A DNA stretch of 64,000 nt from Bacteroidales bacterium (GCA_017395045.1 JAFPWG010000029.1:62001-126000), one strand, 5' to 3'. Positions 7,958 to 16,804 are shown, counted from the stretch's first letter. A program made the numbers and translations. The notes: generated from the letters alone by a model not told the origin.

Positions 7958-10900
7958 TTAGAAAGTAAGGTTGACACCGAAGATGACCGTGCGCGGGAGG
8001 GAGTAGGCACCCCAGTTGTCCGCACCGTATTCAGGGGAGCACAGGAGTTTGGCTGCCGTGATGTAACCCAGGTTCTGGCCGGAAACAAACACGTTTATAC
8101 GCTGCATGTTGATGGCCTCAACCAGTTTCTTGGGAAGATCGTAGCCGAGCGTAACCTCGCGGATGGCCAGGTAGGAAGCGTCATACACGAACATGGAGGT
8201 GTTGTCGTGGTAGTAGTTGCGCTTTCCGAGCTGGTCGGCCCAGTAGTACATCGGATAGATACCCTCTCCAGTCTCGGGATTGAAGGAATCGCGCGTCTGG
8301 ACAAGCGTATTGAACGTGCCCTGCATGTTACCCATGAACCAAGGGGTGACACCGTCGAAGACCTTGTGGCCGAGGGCATAGTCAAAGCGGCCGCTGAGGG
8401 TCAGGCCCTTCCAGGAAGCATTGGCATTGAAACCGCCGGTCCACTTGGGAACGGTGTTGCCGAGCTTGACGCGGTCATAGTTGTCGATCTTTCCGTCACC
8501 ATTGACATCCTTCCACTTCACGTCACCGGGCTGGATCGGGAGCGCGCCCTTCTTTTCTTCATCGCTCAGGCGGGCCCAGGCGGCCGGTCCATAGAGATGG
8601 ATGGAAGAAGAGGCCCAGCCGGCCGTAGATTCGTCGATGAGTTCCCCGGGGATCTCGTCGTAGCTGCGGTAGAGACCCTCTGCGACGAAGCCGTAGAGGT
8701 CACCCGGAGTCTGGCCTTCCTGGTAACCGCCGACCCAGATCAGTTCACCCGTGTTGGGATCGTAGCACTGGAAAGCGTTCTGGCGGTTGTTCTCAAGTCC
8801 GTTGAACGGGAGCTTGATGATCTTGTTGCGGTTGTAGGCACCGTTGAGGGCGAGATTGACCTTCCAGTCACGGGTGTTCACGAGGCGGGCGCTGATTTCG
8901 AACTCAATACCCTGGTTCTGGACCTCACCGTTGTTGGACATGATTCCGCTTACGCCGGTATGGCTCGGAACGGTGATGTTCGCGATCTTGTCGGAAGTGT
9001 GGCGGTTGTAATACGTCAGGTTGGTATTGAGCCGGTTCTGGAAGAAACTCATGTCCAGACCAACTTCATAGGTCCAGGATTTCTCCCAAAGGAGGCTCGG
9101 ATTCGGAAGGTCGGAAAGGAGGATGGTCTTATGGCCATTGTACTCCGTCTGGGAAGCATAGGAACCCTGGAGCGTGTAGTTTCCGATGGAGGAAGGCAGG
9201 TTGCCGTTGGCACCGTACGACATACGGAGTTTCGCGAAGGAGATGACATCGCGGAGCGGCTGCATGAACGGCTCCTTGGAGAAGACCCAACCCGCGGAAA
9301 TGCCCGGGAAGAAGCCCCAGCGGTTGTCGATCAGGCGGGAATAGCCGTCGTAACGGGCAACCAGGGAAAGGAGGTACTTCGCATCGTAGTCATAGTCAAC
9401 CTTGGCGAAATAGGACAGGACCCGGTTCTGGTTATGCCAGGAGTCGATGTCGCGGGTGTCCTTGGCGGCGAGGGAGAGGTCCTGGAAGTCATCCGTCGGG
9501 GCGTTGTAGCCATAGGCATCGAAGCCCTTCGTGCCCTGGTCCAGGTACTCCACGCCCAGCATCGCGGTCAGCGTGTTGAACTCGGCGAAGGTCTGGTTGA
9601 AATTCAGGATACCGGTATAGGTCTGGTTGAGGTTCCGGTTGTAGTAGTCGTAGCTTTCGCGGGAACGATACCAGTTGTTCGGACCGCGGAGGTAATCCTT
9701 AAAGAAATACTCCTGCTTGGTATCTTCATAGTACCAGCTGGCGCTCGCCTTGAAGTTGAGCCAGGGAGCGAAGATGATCGTGAAGGACTGGTTCATGTTG
9801 AACTTGTCCGTGTTGTAGTCGTAGGTCCGGTAAGGGTTGGACAGGGCAACTGCGGAGTCCTGGATGTTACCGCGGGGACTCGGGTTGTAGTCTCCGTCGG
9901 CGTTGACCACCCGGAAGGTGGGAGGCAGGGACAGCGCACGGGCGAAGTAATTGCGGTGGCTGTTGCTGTTCTTGATCGGGGTCCAGGTGTTGTGGGAGAA
10001 GTTGAAGGAAGAGCTGGAGTGCAGCCACCTGCGGATCTTATAATCGCCGTTGAAGACGAAGGAAAGGCGGTTGTAGTCGTTATCCAGCGCATTACCTTCG
10101 GAATGGTTGTAACCGATGGAAGCGTAGTAGGAACCCTTGTCATTGCCGCCCTGGAAATCAATGCCGTAATCCTGGGAGAAGGCCGGGGACTTGAAGTTCA
10201 GGTCGGAAACCGTCTCACCCTGCCAGAAGACCAGTTCGCCGCCATAGACGGGATCGACCATCTTGCCCCAGCGGGGATCGGAAAGGAGAGAGCTGTACTT
10301 GCCGTCGGCATTGTCCAGCACACCCCACAGGGCGCGGCTGTCAAGGTTGCCGTTCAAGGGAGTGGTGCCGTCTTCATCGTAATAAAGGTTTCCGGTTCCG
10401 TAAGGCTGCACGCCGGTCAGGGAGCCCATGCTCGCGAAACCGCGCCAGGATCCATCGGAAAGCTTGGCAACCTCGGCGCCACGCTTGTAAGAAGAACGCA
10501 TGTACCAGAGGTATTCGTCGGAAGGCAGGAACTCGTACGGAGTCCAGAAATAGTTTGCAGACACCTTCGAGCGCACGTTGATGGCGCTGAATCCCTCCTT
10601 ACCGCGCTTGGTGGTCACGAGGATGACACCGTTGGCGGCGCGGGCACCATAGATGGCGGTGGCACCGGCGTCCTTGAGGACTTCGATGGACTCGATGTCG
10701 TTCGGATTGATGTCGCCGAGGCTGGAACGCTGGGCGCCGTCGATGATGATGAGCGGGGAGCCGGAGCCGTCAAGGCCGGTACCGCCGCGGAGGACCATCG
10801 TCGGAGTCGCACCCGGGTCGCCGGAGGTCTGGCGCACCGACAGACCGGCAACGGCACCGGAGAGGGCCTGGGCCGGGTTGGTGTGCATACCGGAGGCGAG

Positions 10901-11308
10901 GACGTCTTCCTTCACGGAGGAGATGGAGTTCGTGACCTTGGTCCGGAGCTGGCGGCCACCGTAGGCGGTGATCACCGTCTCGTTGAGGAGGTTCTCGTCA
11001 TCGTTCATCACGATGGTGAGGGGACCGCCGTTCCACGGGACTTCCACGGTCGCGTAGCCGATGCAGGAGACGACGAGGACGTCACCCGGCTTTGCGTTCG
11101 GCTGGACGAATTTACCGTCCATGTCCGTGACCACGCCGGTGGAGACGGGCGCATCCTTGATCAGGACGGACGCCGCGATGACGGGCTCGCCCTGTGCGTC
11201 CTTCACCGTACCCTGGCAGGTGCGGTTCTGGGCAAAGAGAGAGCCTCCGCCCAGGAGCAGGATGCCGAGCAGCGAAAATGCTGCAAGCAGTTTCTGTGAT
11301 TTACGCAT
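7958..11308 (-). CDS. susC: SusC/RagA-family TonB-dependent outer-membrane transporter (NanO-like)
   Basis: The 1116-residue protein has a signal peptide, an N-terminal carboxypeptidase-regulatory-like domain (CQGTVKDAQGEPVIAAS at about 34-50), a TonB plug (NPAQALSGAVAGLSVRQTSG, ILRGGTG-like and ATAIYGARAANGVI strands) and a large beta-barrel ending in aromatic residues (FGVNLTF). There is no STN domain ahead of the plug, so it should import without also signalling to an anti-sigma factor. It heads the nan operon, with its own promoter at 11360-11390. The ligand is inferred to be sialic acid. Confidence 0.93.
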   Translation of the reverse strand: MRKSQKLLAAFSLLGILLLGGGSLFAQNRTCQGTVKDAQGEPVIAASVLIKDAPVSTGVVTDMDGKFVQPNAKPGDVLVVSCIGYATVEVPWNGGPLTIVMNDDENLLNETVITAYGGRQLRTKVTNSISSVKEDVLASGMHTNPAQALSGAVAGLSVRQTSGDPGATPTMVLRGGTGLDGSGSPLIIIDGAQRSSLGDINPNDIESIEVLKDAGATAIYGARAANGVILVTTKRGKEGFSAINVRSKVSANYFWTPYEFLPSDEYLWYMRSSYKRGAEVAKLSDGSWRGFASMGSLTGVQPYGTGNLYYDEDGTTPLNGNLDSRALWGVLDNADGKYSSLLSDPRWGKMVDPVYGGELVFWQGETVSDLNFKSPAFSQDYGIDFQGGNDKGSYYASIGYNHSEGNALDNDYNRLSFVFNGDYKIRRWLHSSSSFNFSHNTWTPIKNSNSHRNYFARALSLPPTFRVVNADGDYNPSPRGNIQDSAVALSNPYRTYDYNTDKFNMNQSFTIIFAPWLNFKASASWYYEDTKQEYFFKDYLRGPNNWYRSRESYDYYNRNLNQTYTGILNFNQTFAEFNTLTAMLGVEYLDQGTKGFDAYGYNAPTDDFQDLSLAAKDTRDIDSWHNQNRVLSYFAKVDYDYDAKYLLSLVARYDGYSRLIDNRWGFFPGISAGWVFSKEPFMQPLRDVISFAKLRMSYGANGNLPSSIGNYTLQGSYASQTEYNGHKTILLSDLPNPSLLWEKSWTYEVGLDMSFFQNRLNTNLTYYNRHTSDKIANITVPSHTGVSGIMSNNGEVQNQGIEFEISARLVNTRDWKVNLALNGAYNRNKIIKLPFNGLENNRQNAFQCYDPNTGELIWVGGYQEGQTPGDLYGFVAEGLYRSYDEIPGELIDESTAGWASSSIHLYGPAAWARLSDEEKKGALPIQPGDVKWKDVNGDGKIDNYDRVKLGNTVPKWTGGFNANASWKGLTLSGRFDYALGHKVFDGVTPWFMGNMQGTFNTLVQTRDSFNPETGEGIYPMYYWADQLGKRNYYHDNTSMFVYDASYLAIREVTLGYDLPKKLVEAINMQRINVFVSGQNLGYITAAKLLCSPEYGADNWGAYSLPRTVIFGVNLTF

Positions 11309-11359
11309 AAGTTATTAGGTTGGTTAAAAAAGGTTGGTGTCGGGTCTATACACGCACCA

Positions 11360-11390
11360 CAAATGTATGCAAATATTTTATGCAAACAAA
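11360..11390 (-). promoter_or_regulatory. Bacteroidetes-type promoter of the nan operon
   Basis: On the minus strand TTTG (11387-11390) is followed after 19 bases by TACATTTG (11360-11367). This fits the -33 TTTG / -7 TAnnTTTG consensus with correct spacing. It is 52 bases from the susC ATG. Two direct ATGCAAA repeats (11367-11373 and 11380-11386) lie inside the spacer and are candidate operator half-sites. Confidence 0.75.
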
Positions 11391-11430
11391 ATATATTTCA
11401 TCTAAATTCAAAATTTTTCGATTTTTATTT

Positions 11431-11444
11431 ATGCAATTTTGCAT
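11431..11444. promoter_or_regulatory. Palindrome ATGCAA-TT-TTGCAT, candidate ROK operator
   Basis: A perfect 6+6 inverted repeat with a 2-base centre lies between the ROK regulator and susC. The same half-site occurs twice more as direct copies inside the susC promoter. The position, 31 bases before a TATATTTG box (11475-11482) that could serve the regulator gene, suits a site for regulator binding. Binding itself is inference. Confidence 0.5.
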
Positions 11445-11474
11445 TAATTTATTTTACCTTTTGAAATATTTACT

Positions 11475-11482
11475 TATATTTG
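11475..11482 (+). promoter_or_regulatory. Possible -7 element (TATATTTG) for the ROK regulator gene
   Basis: The TATATTTG octamer matches TAnnTTTG. A TTTG at 11460-11463 is only 11 bases upstream, short of the usual 19-21, so the -33 partner is unclear. A transcript from this box would start at about 11488-11490, only a few bases before the annotated ATG. Confidence 0.4.
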
Positions 11483-11493
11483 CACCATAATAG

Positions 11494-12681
11494 ATGCGCA
11501 CGCATATGAATACGCCTCAACGAAAAATCCTTTCACTGCTCACGCGGAAAGACGGTGCCACCATCCCCCAGATGGCGGACACCCTGGATCTAAGTATCGG
11601 GACCACAACCAAATACGTCGGTTCCCTGGTTGCCGCAGGCTATCTGGAAGATTGCGGCAAAGCGGAATCCGTGAGCGGACGCCGGCCGCACCTGTTCCGC
11701 CTCCGGGCCGAAGCAGGCTGGTTCCTGGGAATGGATGTCAGTGACCGGTATGTCAACATCGGCTTGATGGATTTCCGAGGCGAATTGCACAAGACCCAGC
11801 TGGTGGAAAACTTCGCCCTCGAGGAAGAAGGATCCTTCGAACGCTTCAGCGTCATTCTCCGGAAAGCCATCGATTATACGGGAAGGAAAGGCTACGCCCT
11901 GAAACACATCTGCGTCGCCCTGCCCGGACGGGTCAATGCCCTGACGGGAGACAGCTATACAACCTTCTTCACGCCGGGACAGGTCCTGGCGACCCGGCTG
12001 CAGGAGCTGGTGGGCGTTCCCCTGTGCCTGTACAACGACACCCGGGCAATGACCTACGGTGAACTGCTGAAAGGAGCCGGCGTCGGATGCCGGAACATGC
12101 TCATGATCAATGTCAACTGGGGTCTCGGGATGGGCATCATCATCGACTCGTCCGTTTATGGGGGGAAATCGGGATACGCCGGGGAATTCGGCCACGTGTA
12201 CGGATTCGACAACCAGGTCATCTGCCGATGCGGGAAGCGCGGCTGCAACGAGACGGAAATCTCAGGCCAGGCCCTCCAGCGCCATCTCGTCGAGCGCATC
12301 CGCGCCGGGGAATCCTCCATCCTGAGCCGCCACGTCCTTTCCTCCGAGAAACCTTTGACGCTGAGCGAGATCATGGAGGCAGTCGCCCGTGAAGACGTCC
12401 TGTGCATCGACGTCATCGAGCAGATCGGCCTCCGGCTGGGACAGAAGACCGCAGGCCTGATCAACCTGTTCAATCCCGAACTCGTCGTCGTGGGCGGAGA
12501 ACTCGCCATGACCGGCGACTATCTCCTGGACCCCATGCGGATGGCCGTCAACAAGCACGCCATCCATCTCGTGAGCCAGGATACCCGGATCTGCCGAAGC
12601 GCCCTGGGCATGAACGCCGGCATTATCGGAGCCTGTCTCGTCGCGCGCAACCGGGACATCGGCGAGTCGTTTGAAAAATAG
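11494..12681 (+). CDS. ROK-family transcriptional regulator of the nan operon
   Basis: The 395-residue protein has an N-terminal winged helix-turn-helix (about 10-55, with ATIPQMADTLDLSIGTTTKY) followed by a ROK sugar-kinase-like domain. The ROK zinc site is intact: GEFGH (His234) then CRCGKRGC (Cys244, Cys246, Cys251). The kinase-type NDxxA segment is present (NDTRA, 181-185). It is divergent from susC, and its likely role is to sense a sialate-derived sugar such as ManNAc or GlcNAc and control the operon. A second ATG at 11506 (MNTPQRK) may be the true start because the -7 element is so close to the first ATG. Repressor or activator status cannot be read from the sequence. Confidence 0.85.
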   Translation: MRTHMNTPQRKILSLLTRKDGATIPQMADTLDLSIGTTTKYVGSLVAAGYLEDCGKAESVSGRRPHLFRLRAEAGWFLGMDVSDRYVNIGLMDFRGELHKTQLVENFALEEEGSFERFSVILRKAIDYTGRKGYALKHICVALPGRVNALTGDSYTTFFTPGQVLATRLQELVGVPLCLYNDTRAMTYGELLKGAGVGCRNMLMINVNWGLGMGIIIDSSVYGGKSGYAGEFGHVYGFDNQVICRCGKRGCNETEISGQALQRHLVERIRAGESSILSRHVLSSEKPLTLSEIMEAVAREDVLCIDVIEQIGLRLGQKTAGLINLFNPELVVVGGELAMTGDYLLDPMRMAVNKHAIHLVSQDTRICRSALGMNAGIIGACLVARNRDIGESFEK

Positions 12682-12745
12682 GACACGAATACTTTTGCAC
12701 GTTTATTGCAGCAACCGCTTATATTGATTTGAAAACTCAAAGACT

Positions 12746-13264
12746 ATGAAACGTTTTTTTAGCATCCTTCTGGCCGGCGCCTGCGCCGCCTTCGCACTTA
12801 CTTCCTGCGAAACGATGGATCCCAACTCAGAAAAAGATTTCAGCGGAACACCCTATGGCTTCTGGATTGTCGATAAACTCGAAGTAGATGCCTCCGTGAC
12901 CATCAACGGACACACGACCTCCACCACGAGCACGACGGACTTCTCCAAGGAATACTGCCGTCTGAACCTCGACACCTCGCATATCGCCACGCTCTGGTTC
13001 AATTTCGAGATTCCGGATATGGAAAGCTTTACCTATGACGAATCCGCAAAAAGGATCGTCTTCAAGGAAGGGCTTGACAAAGGCGACAACGGCAAGGCCA
13101 TCGTCCTCCTCGGCACATACGACGTCCTGCTGGATGGTGACAACATGATCCTCCGCCAGCCCGAGGCCGAAATCGAAATCGGCGGTTACGGCGCCAGCGA
13201 GCGCGCAACCTATTATCTCCACCGCGCACCCAAGTCGGAGAAACCCCGCGAAACGAACAAGTAA
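12746..13264 (+). CDS. Small hypothetical lipoprotein
   Basis: The 172-residue protein has a lipoprotein signal (ALTSC, Cys21). The mature part is beta-rich, with short alternating strands around FWIVDKLEVDASVTING and TLWFNFEIPDMESFTY, and has a threonine-rich turn (STTSTTD). It resembles lipocalin-like small exported proteins of Bacteroidetes in size and pattern, but I do not recognise a named family. It starts 64 bases after the ROK gene and is followed by a strong terminator. A TTTG (12694-12697) 22 bases before TATATTGA (12720-12727) could be its own promoter. Confidence 0.75.
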   Translation: MKRFFSILLAGACAAFALTSCETMDPNSEKDFSGTPYGFWIVDKLEVDASVTINGHTTSTTSTTDFSKEYCRLNLDTSHIATLWFNFEIPDMESFTYDESAKRIVFKEGLDKGDNGKAIVLLGTYDVLLDGDNMILRQPEAEIEIGGYGASERATYYLHRAPKSEKPRETNK

Positions 13265-13284
13265 TCAACCCATTGACAAAAAAG

Positions 13285-13312
13285 AAAGCCCGGATCCTGC
13301 GATCCGGGCTTT
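13285..13312. terminator. Bidirectional intrinsic terminator
   Basis: There is a perfect 12-bp stem (13285-13296 with 13301-13312) around a CTGC loop. The outer A/T pairs give a T-run in either direction. It lies between the convergent small lipoprotein and OmpA genes. Confidence 0.85.
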
Positions 13313-13332
13313 CCTGCTCTTCAGAGAACGGT

Positions 13333-14019
13333 TTACTGCTTCGCAGCCTCGGCCTCGGCGGCCTTGATCATGTTCTCATTGGCGGAGATGAAGATTTCCA
13401 CGCGGCGGTTCTGGGCGCGGCCTTCGGCGGTGCTGTTGTCAGCGACCGGATCGTTGAAGGAGTGACCCTCGGCGACGATGCGGCTCTTCGCGATGCCCTT
13501 GCCCTGGAGGTAGTTGGACACGGCGTTGGCGCGGCTGTCGGACACCTTCTGGTTCGCCTCGGCGGTACCGACGTTGTCGGTGTGGCCCAGGACGGTGATG
13601 TCGGTGTCGGGCAGGTCGGCCATCTCAGCGGCGAACTTATCGAGGTTTCTCTTGGCATCGGCCTTGAGAGTGGATTTGTTGAAGTCGAAGAGGATACCGC
13701 TGTCGAAGGTTACCTTGATGGCCTTGAGGCCGTTCACGTCTTCGACGGTCTCCACCTGGGCGTTCTCGAGGGCAGCCAGCTCTTCAGCCTTCTTGTCCAT
13801 CTTGTTGCCGATGATGGCACCGGTTCCACCACCCACGGCGGTACCGATGGCGGCGCCGATGGCGGCACCCTTGCCGTCCTTTCCGATCAGGTAGCCGAGA
13901 CCCGCACCGATGGCGGCGCCGGCACCCGAACCGATGAGGGAGCCCTTGCCCAGGTTGGACATGCCGCAACCGGAGAAGATCATCGCTCCGCAGAGGAAGA
14001 GAGTAACAAATTTCTTCAT
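13333..14019 (-). CDS. OmpA-family lipoprotein with glycine-zipper segment
   Basis: The 228-residue lipoprotein (IFSGC, Cys18) has a Gly/Ala-rich glycine-zipper region (about 24-75, repeated GAAIGAGLG and GAAIGAAIG), then a C-terminal OmpA peptidoglycan-binding domain. Visible OmpA landmarks are FDFNKSTLK, the TVLGHTDNVG motif with its peptidoglycan-contacting Asp, and the RAQNRRVEI end motif. It matches the YiaD-like layout and would tie the outer membrane to the cell wall. It has a good promoter upstream (14062-14093). The last 15 residues are Ala/Glu-rich. Confidence 0.9.
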   Translation of the reverse strand: MKKFVTLFLCGAMIFSGCGMSNLGKGSLIGSGAGAAIGAGLGYLIGKDGKGAAIGAAIGTAVGGGTGAIIGNKMDKKAEELAALENAQVETVEDVNGLKAIKVTFDSGILFDFNKSTLKADAKRNLDKFAAEMADLPDTDITVLGHTDNVGTAEANQKVSDSRANAVSNYLQGKGIAKSRIVAEGHSFNDPVADNSTAEGRAQNRRVEIFISANENMIKAAEAEAAKQ

Positions 14020-14061
14020 AATAAAATGGGTTTAAATGGTTTGTTTCCGTGTTAATCTTGC

Positions 14062-14093
14062 CAAAAATATTGTTTTTTTCGCTTTTGAACAAA
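14062..14093 (-). promoter_or_regulatory. Promoter of the OmpA lipoprotein gene
   Basis: On the minus strand TTTG (14090-14093), a 20-base spacer and TATTTTTG (14062-14069) match the Bacteroidetes housekeeping consensus exactly. The box is 43 bases from the ATG. Confidence 0.75.
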
Positions 14094-14163
14094 TTTTTTC
14101 GCCACCTTTGATGCAAGGTTCGGACCAGAAACGGGTTTTAGCCATGCATAAACAAAAGACAAT

Positions 14164-15366
14164 ATGATGAGAAAGACAGTTTTCCTCGCCCTTGCGGCGG
14201 TCCTCGGTTTCGCCTCCTGCACGAAAGAAGGCGCCTGGGGCGACGGATATAAATCCGATATGGGAGAGTACAGTGCTTCGGACGGTGCGATGGGTCCGGG
14301 CGGATATGGACAGGGCCGTCCCGGCGGACAGGCCGGCGTCCTGACGGCCGGAGAATGGAACGACCTGGCCAATTGGGACTTCTGGAGCGGCCTGATGACC
14401 GGCCAGGAATACGGAAACGTGTCTGAACTCTGGGGCTTCTACACCTCCCGCCGCATCGCCGTGCGCGTAGCCGATGCCGCCGGCAACCGCCTTCCGGCCG
14501 TGACGGTTTCCCTCGAGCAGGGCCAGAAGACCATCTGGACCGCCCGCACCGACAACCTGGGCGAAGCGGACTGCTGGGTGGAACCCTACCTCCGGCAGGC
14601 CGGGACGGAGGATCTCGCCATCGTCATCGACGGCGTCCGCCAGGCCGGAGCTCCCAAAGTGACCGGCTGGAACATCCAGACCCCGGAGGCCGATGTCAAC
14701 TTCTATGTCATCGACAATGCCCCCGCCGCCGAAAAGCGCGCCGACCTGGCCTTCATCGTGGACGCCACCGGGTCGATGGGCGACGAAATCGCCTTCCTCA
14801 AGAAGGACCTCATCAACATCCTGGACCGCGTCAAGGGCGGCCAGAGCGATATCGAACTCCGCACCGGAACCGTCTTCTACCGGGATTCGGGCGATGAATA
14901 TGTGACCAAGTTCTCCGACTTCACCCGCGACTACCGGGAAACCGTCCGGTACATCTCCATGCAGTACGCCCGTGGCGGCGGTGACTTACCGGAAGCCGTC
15001 CATACGGCCTTGGAAGCCGGCCTGAAGGATCTCTCGTGGAACCTCAACGCCCGCGCCCGCGTCGCTTTCCTCATCCTGGACGCCCCCGCTCACCGCGACC
15101 ACCAGGGCGTCATCGAAAGCCTCCAGGCCTCCATCAAGCGCTATGCCGAGTCCGGCATCAAGATCATCCCGGTCTTCTGCTCCTCCCCGAGCAAGGAATG
15201 CGAGTTCATGTGCCGCTACTTCGCCATTCTCACCGGCGGCACCTACGTCTTCCTCACCGACGACAGCGGCGTTGGCGGCGACCACATCGAAGCCTCCGTG
15301 GGCCAGTTCCAGGTGGAATCCCTCAACGACCTGCTCGTGCGGCTGATTGCGAAGTATATCGGATAA
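14164..15366 (+). CDS. von Willebrand factor A domain lipoprotein
   Basis: The 400-residue protein starts with a lipoprotein signal (GFASC, Cys19), a Gly-rich linker, and a beta-sandwich region (about 90-190) with the look of a carboxypeptidase-regulatory or Ig fold (VRVADAAGNRLPAVTVSLEQ). A vWA domain follows from about 193 to the end. The MIDAS motif is present as FIVDATGSMGDE (Asp200, Thr202, Ser204), so divalent metal binding is likely. The function would be metal-dependent protein-protein contact at the envelope. The partner is unknown. Two adjacent ATGs (14164, 14167) are equally possible starts. The gene is divergent from the OmpA gene. Confidence 0.85.
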   Translation: MMRKTVFLALAAVLGFASCTKEGAWGDGYKSDMGEYSASDGAMGPGGYGQGRPGGQAGVLTAGEWNDLANWDFWSGLMTGQEYGNVSELWGFYTSRRIAVRVADAAGNRLPAVTVSLEQGQKTIWTARTDNLGEADCWVEPYLRQAGTEDLAIVIDGVRQAGAPKVTGWNIQTPEADVNFYVIDNAPAAEKRADLAFIVDATGSMGDEIAFLKKDLINILDRVKGGQSDIELRTGTVFYRDSGDEYVTKFSDFTRDYRETVRYISMQYARGGGDLPEAVHTALEAGLKDLSWNLNARARVAFLILDAPAHRDHQGVIESLQASIKRYAESGIKIIPVFCSSPSKECEFMCRYFAILTGGTYVFLTDDSGVGGDHIEASVGQFQVESLNDLLVRLIAKYIG

Positions 15367-15380
15367 TTTTCGAAAAATTA

Positions 15381-15411
15381 TTTGGAGATTCGGATTTTTG
15401 ACGTATCTTTG
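15381..15411 (+). promoter_or_regulatory. Promoter of tRNA-Gly
   Basis: TTTG (15381-15384), a 19-base spacer and TATCTTTG (15404-15411) give a near-perfect Bacteroidetes promoter 36 bases ahead of the tRNA. Confidence 0.75.
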
Positions 15412-15446
15412 CAGTCCCGTTCCACGAGAATGGTCTTTGAAATACT

Positions 15447-15561
<115 letters not shown>

Positions 15562-15811
15562 CGGTGCAGGAGATCTTCGGGAGGTTGGGAACCACAGGCT
15601 CTCGTATGCTCTTGATAATCAAACGCTTATAAATCATTGGGTTCCAAACCTCGCTTTCTCTAAAGGGGTTGGGAACCACGACCTTCGCAACAAACTAATA
15701 ATCAACCATTTAAAAACCACCACGTGACAAACCTATTGTGTCGTCCTGAAAATTGACCCTGCCGGCGGAATGTACTGGCAGGCGAAGCGGCTCGAGGGAA
15801 ATGATTGAAAA
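15562..15811. other. Island left-end region with inverted and direct repeats, no intact gene
   Basis: No intact gene is seen here. GAGGTTGGGAACCA (15581-15594) is nearly repeated at 15665-15678, and an inverted relative lies at 15638-15652. A TTGATAATCAAACGCTTATAA segment near 15612-15632 resembles, in reverse orientation, the sequence just before the second tRNA repeat (about 23361-23383). These look like recombinase arm or boundary sequences left at an integration site. The last part (15728-15808) is the gene remnant listed next. Confidence 0.45.
15728..15808 (+). pseudogene. C-terminal remnant of an unknown gene (copy 1)
   Basis: An open frame ends with PAGGMYWQAKRLEGND and a TGA stop. 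A 43-base part (15759-15801) matches 24904-24946 at 36 positions, and most differences are silent or conservative in this frame (TAGGMDWQMRRIEGK in the other copy). This pattern points to decayed copies of one protein-coding gene. The family is not recognised. Confidence 0.4.
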
Positions 15812-16213
15812 TCAACCATTCCTGAGGCAGATGAACGCGACAACAACTTCAATCAGTCCCAGGACGAAGTAGATGTTGCTCAGGGCGACGAAGCCCCAGA
15901 TCCACCACTCGAGGACGATCCAGAGCATCAGGAGGATGCCGCAGGCAAGCGTAACCTGACAGGCCCATGGGTGCTTCTTGAAGAGCATCAGCGCGGCCAG
16001 CAGCTGGGGCAGTCCGTTCACGGCCAGGAGAGCGAATCCGGACGGGATGAAATCCTTGAACAGGAGGTCCGGCCAGGGCATCTTGGCGCGCAGGAGGTCC
16101 AGCATCGGCGCACCTCCCCAGCCCGCACCGGTCGGGTCCATCCACATCATCACGGCTCCCCCCACCGCACCGACGGCGATGAAAAGGGTCAATATCTTCA
16201 GGATAGTCTTCAT
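15812..16213 (-). CDS. Small four-helix membrane protein
   Basis: The 133-residue product starts at the ATG with complement 16211-16213. A GTG two codons upstream is less likely. It has four hydrophobic helices: an N-terminal anchor, then FALLAVNGLPQLLAALML, VTLACGILLMLWIVLEWW and a final IYFVLGLIEVVVAFICL segment. No catalytic motif is visible. It resembles uncharacterised integral membrane proteins of about 130 residues. It follows the next membrane-protein gene by 13 bases, so the two form an operon. Confidence 0.75.
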   Translation of the reverse strand: MKTILKILTLFIAVGAVGGAVMMWMDPTGAGWGGAPMLDLLRAKMPWPDLLFKDFIPSGFALLAVNGLPQLLAALMLFKKHPWACQVTLACGILLMLWIVLEWWIWGFVALSNIYFVLGLIEVVVAFICLRNG

Positions 16214-16226
16214 GGGCACAAACAGA

Positions 16227-16721
16227 TTAGAAGAGCCAGGCGTACAGGCCCGCGCCGGCCAGGCAGGGAATCAAGCCGATGAGCATGCCCCAGAGGGACT
16301 GGACAAAGTGGTAGCACTTCTGGTGATAGGCCTTGTCCATGTGCTCCGTGCCCGGAAGGCGGACGGCCTTCATGTTGGCGAAGAGGACCCAGTCCAGGAA
16401 GAAACAGTCGTACCAGTCGATGAAAAGCCACATCCCGTAACCGACCGCGAATGCCTGCCTGAAACCCTTGCCTCCCGCCAGCCATAACAGGCCGACAAGC
16501 ACGGCAAGGACGAGCAGGATGGCCAGCCCTTTCTTCAGGAGCACCGTCGGCGAAAAGAAATCGGCGGGCACGCGCTCGTGCGTCTTGAAGTATTCCTCCT
16601 GGATGTCCTTGGGGTAGTCGTGGATCCACCAAACCGGATTCTTGACAAGGGGAATGAGAATCATGGCCGTGAACGCAGCGGTCATGACGAGGGTCTCAAT
16701 GATGATGACGGTCCAATTCAT
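16227..16721 (-). CDS. Hypothetical membrane protein
   Basis: The 164-residue protein starts at MNWTVIII (complement of 16719-16721). A longer open frame reaching 16886 would run through the divergent promoter region, and its N-terminal part is basic and unlike a signal, so it is rejected. There are about four membrane helices with conserved-looking acidic and aromatic loops (WIHDYPKDIQEEYF, FIDWYDCFFLDW, KAYHQKCYHF). I do not recognise a named family. It sits upstream of the small four-helix gene and is divergent from the PstS-like gene. Confidence 0.75.
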   Translation of the reverse strand: MNWTVIIIETLVMTAAFTAMILIPLVKNPVWWIHDYPKDIQEEYFKTHERVPADFFSPTVLLKKGLAILLVLAVLVGLLWLAGGKGFRQAFAVGYGMWLFIDWYDCFFLDWVLFANMKAVRLPGTEHMDKAYHQKCYHFVQSLWGMLIGLIPCLAGAGLYAWLF

Positions 16722-16804
16722 AGTCCATGCGAAGTTACGGTTATTATTCGGAAACCTCGCAAGGGCAAAGGTACCCCGAAACCGGCGCAACCGGGTTGCA
16801 TCTA

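Noticed and set aside
8207-11299. 1030-codon open frame opposite the first SusC gene
   Set aside because: It is the complement of a high-confidence TonB transporter. It has no signal or domain, and long antisense frames are expected in G/C-rich DNA.
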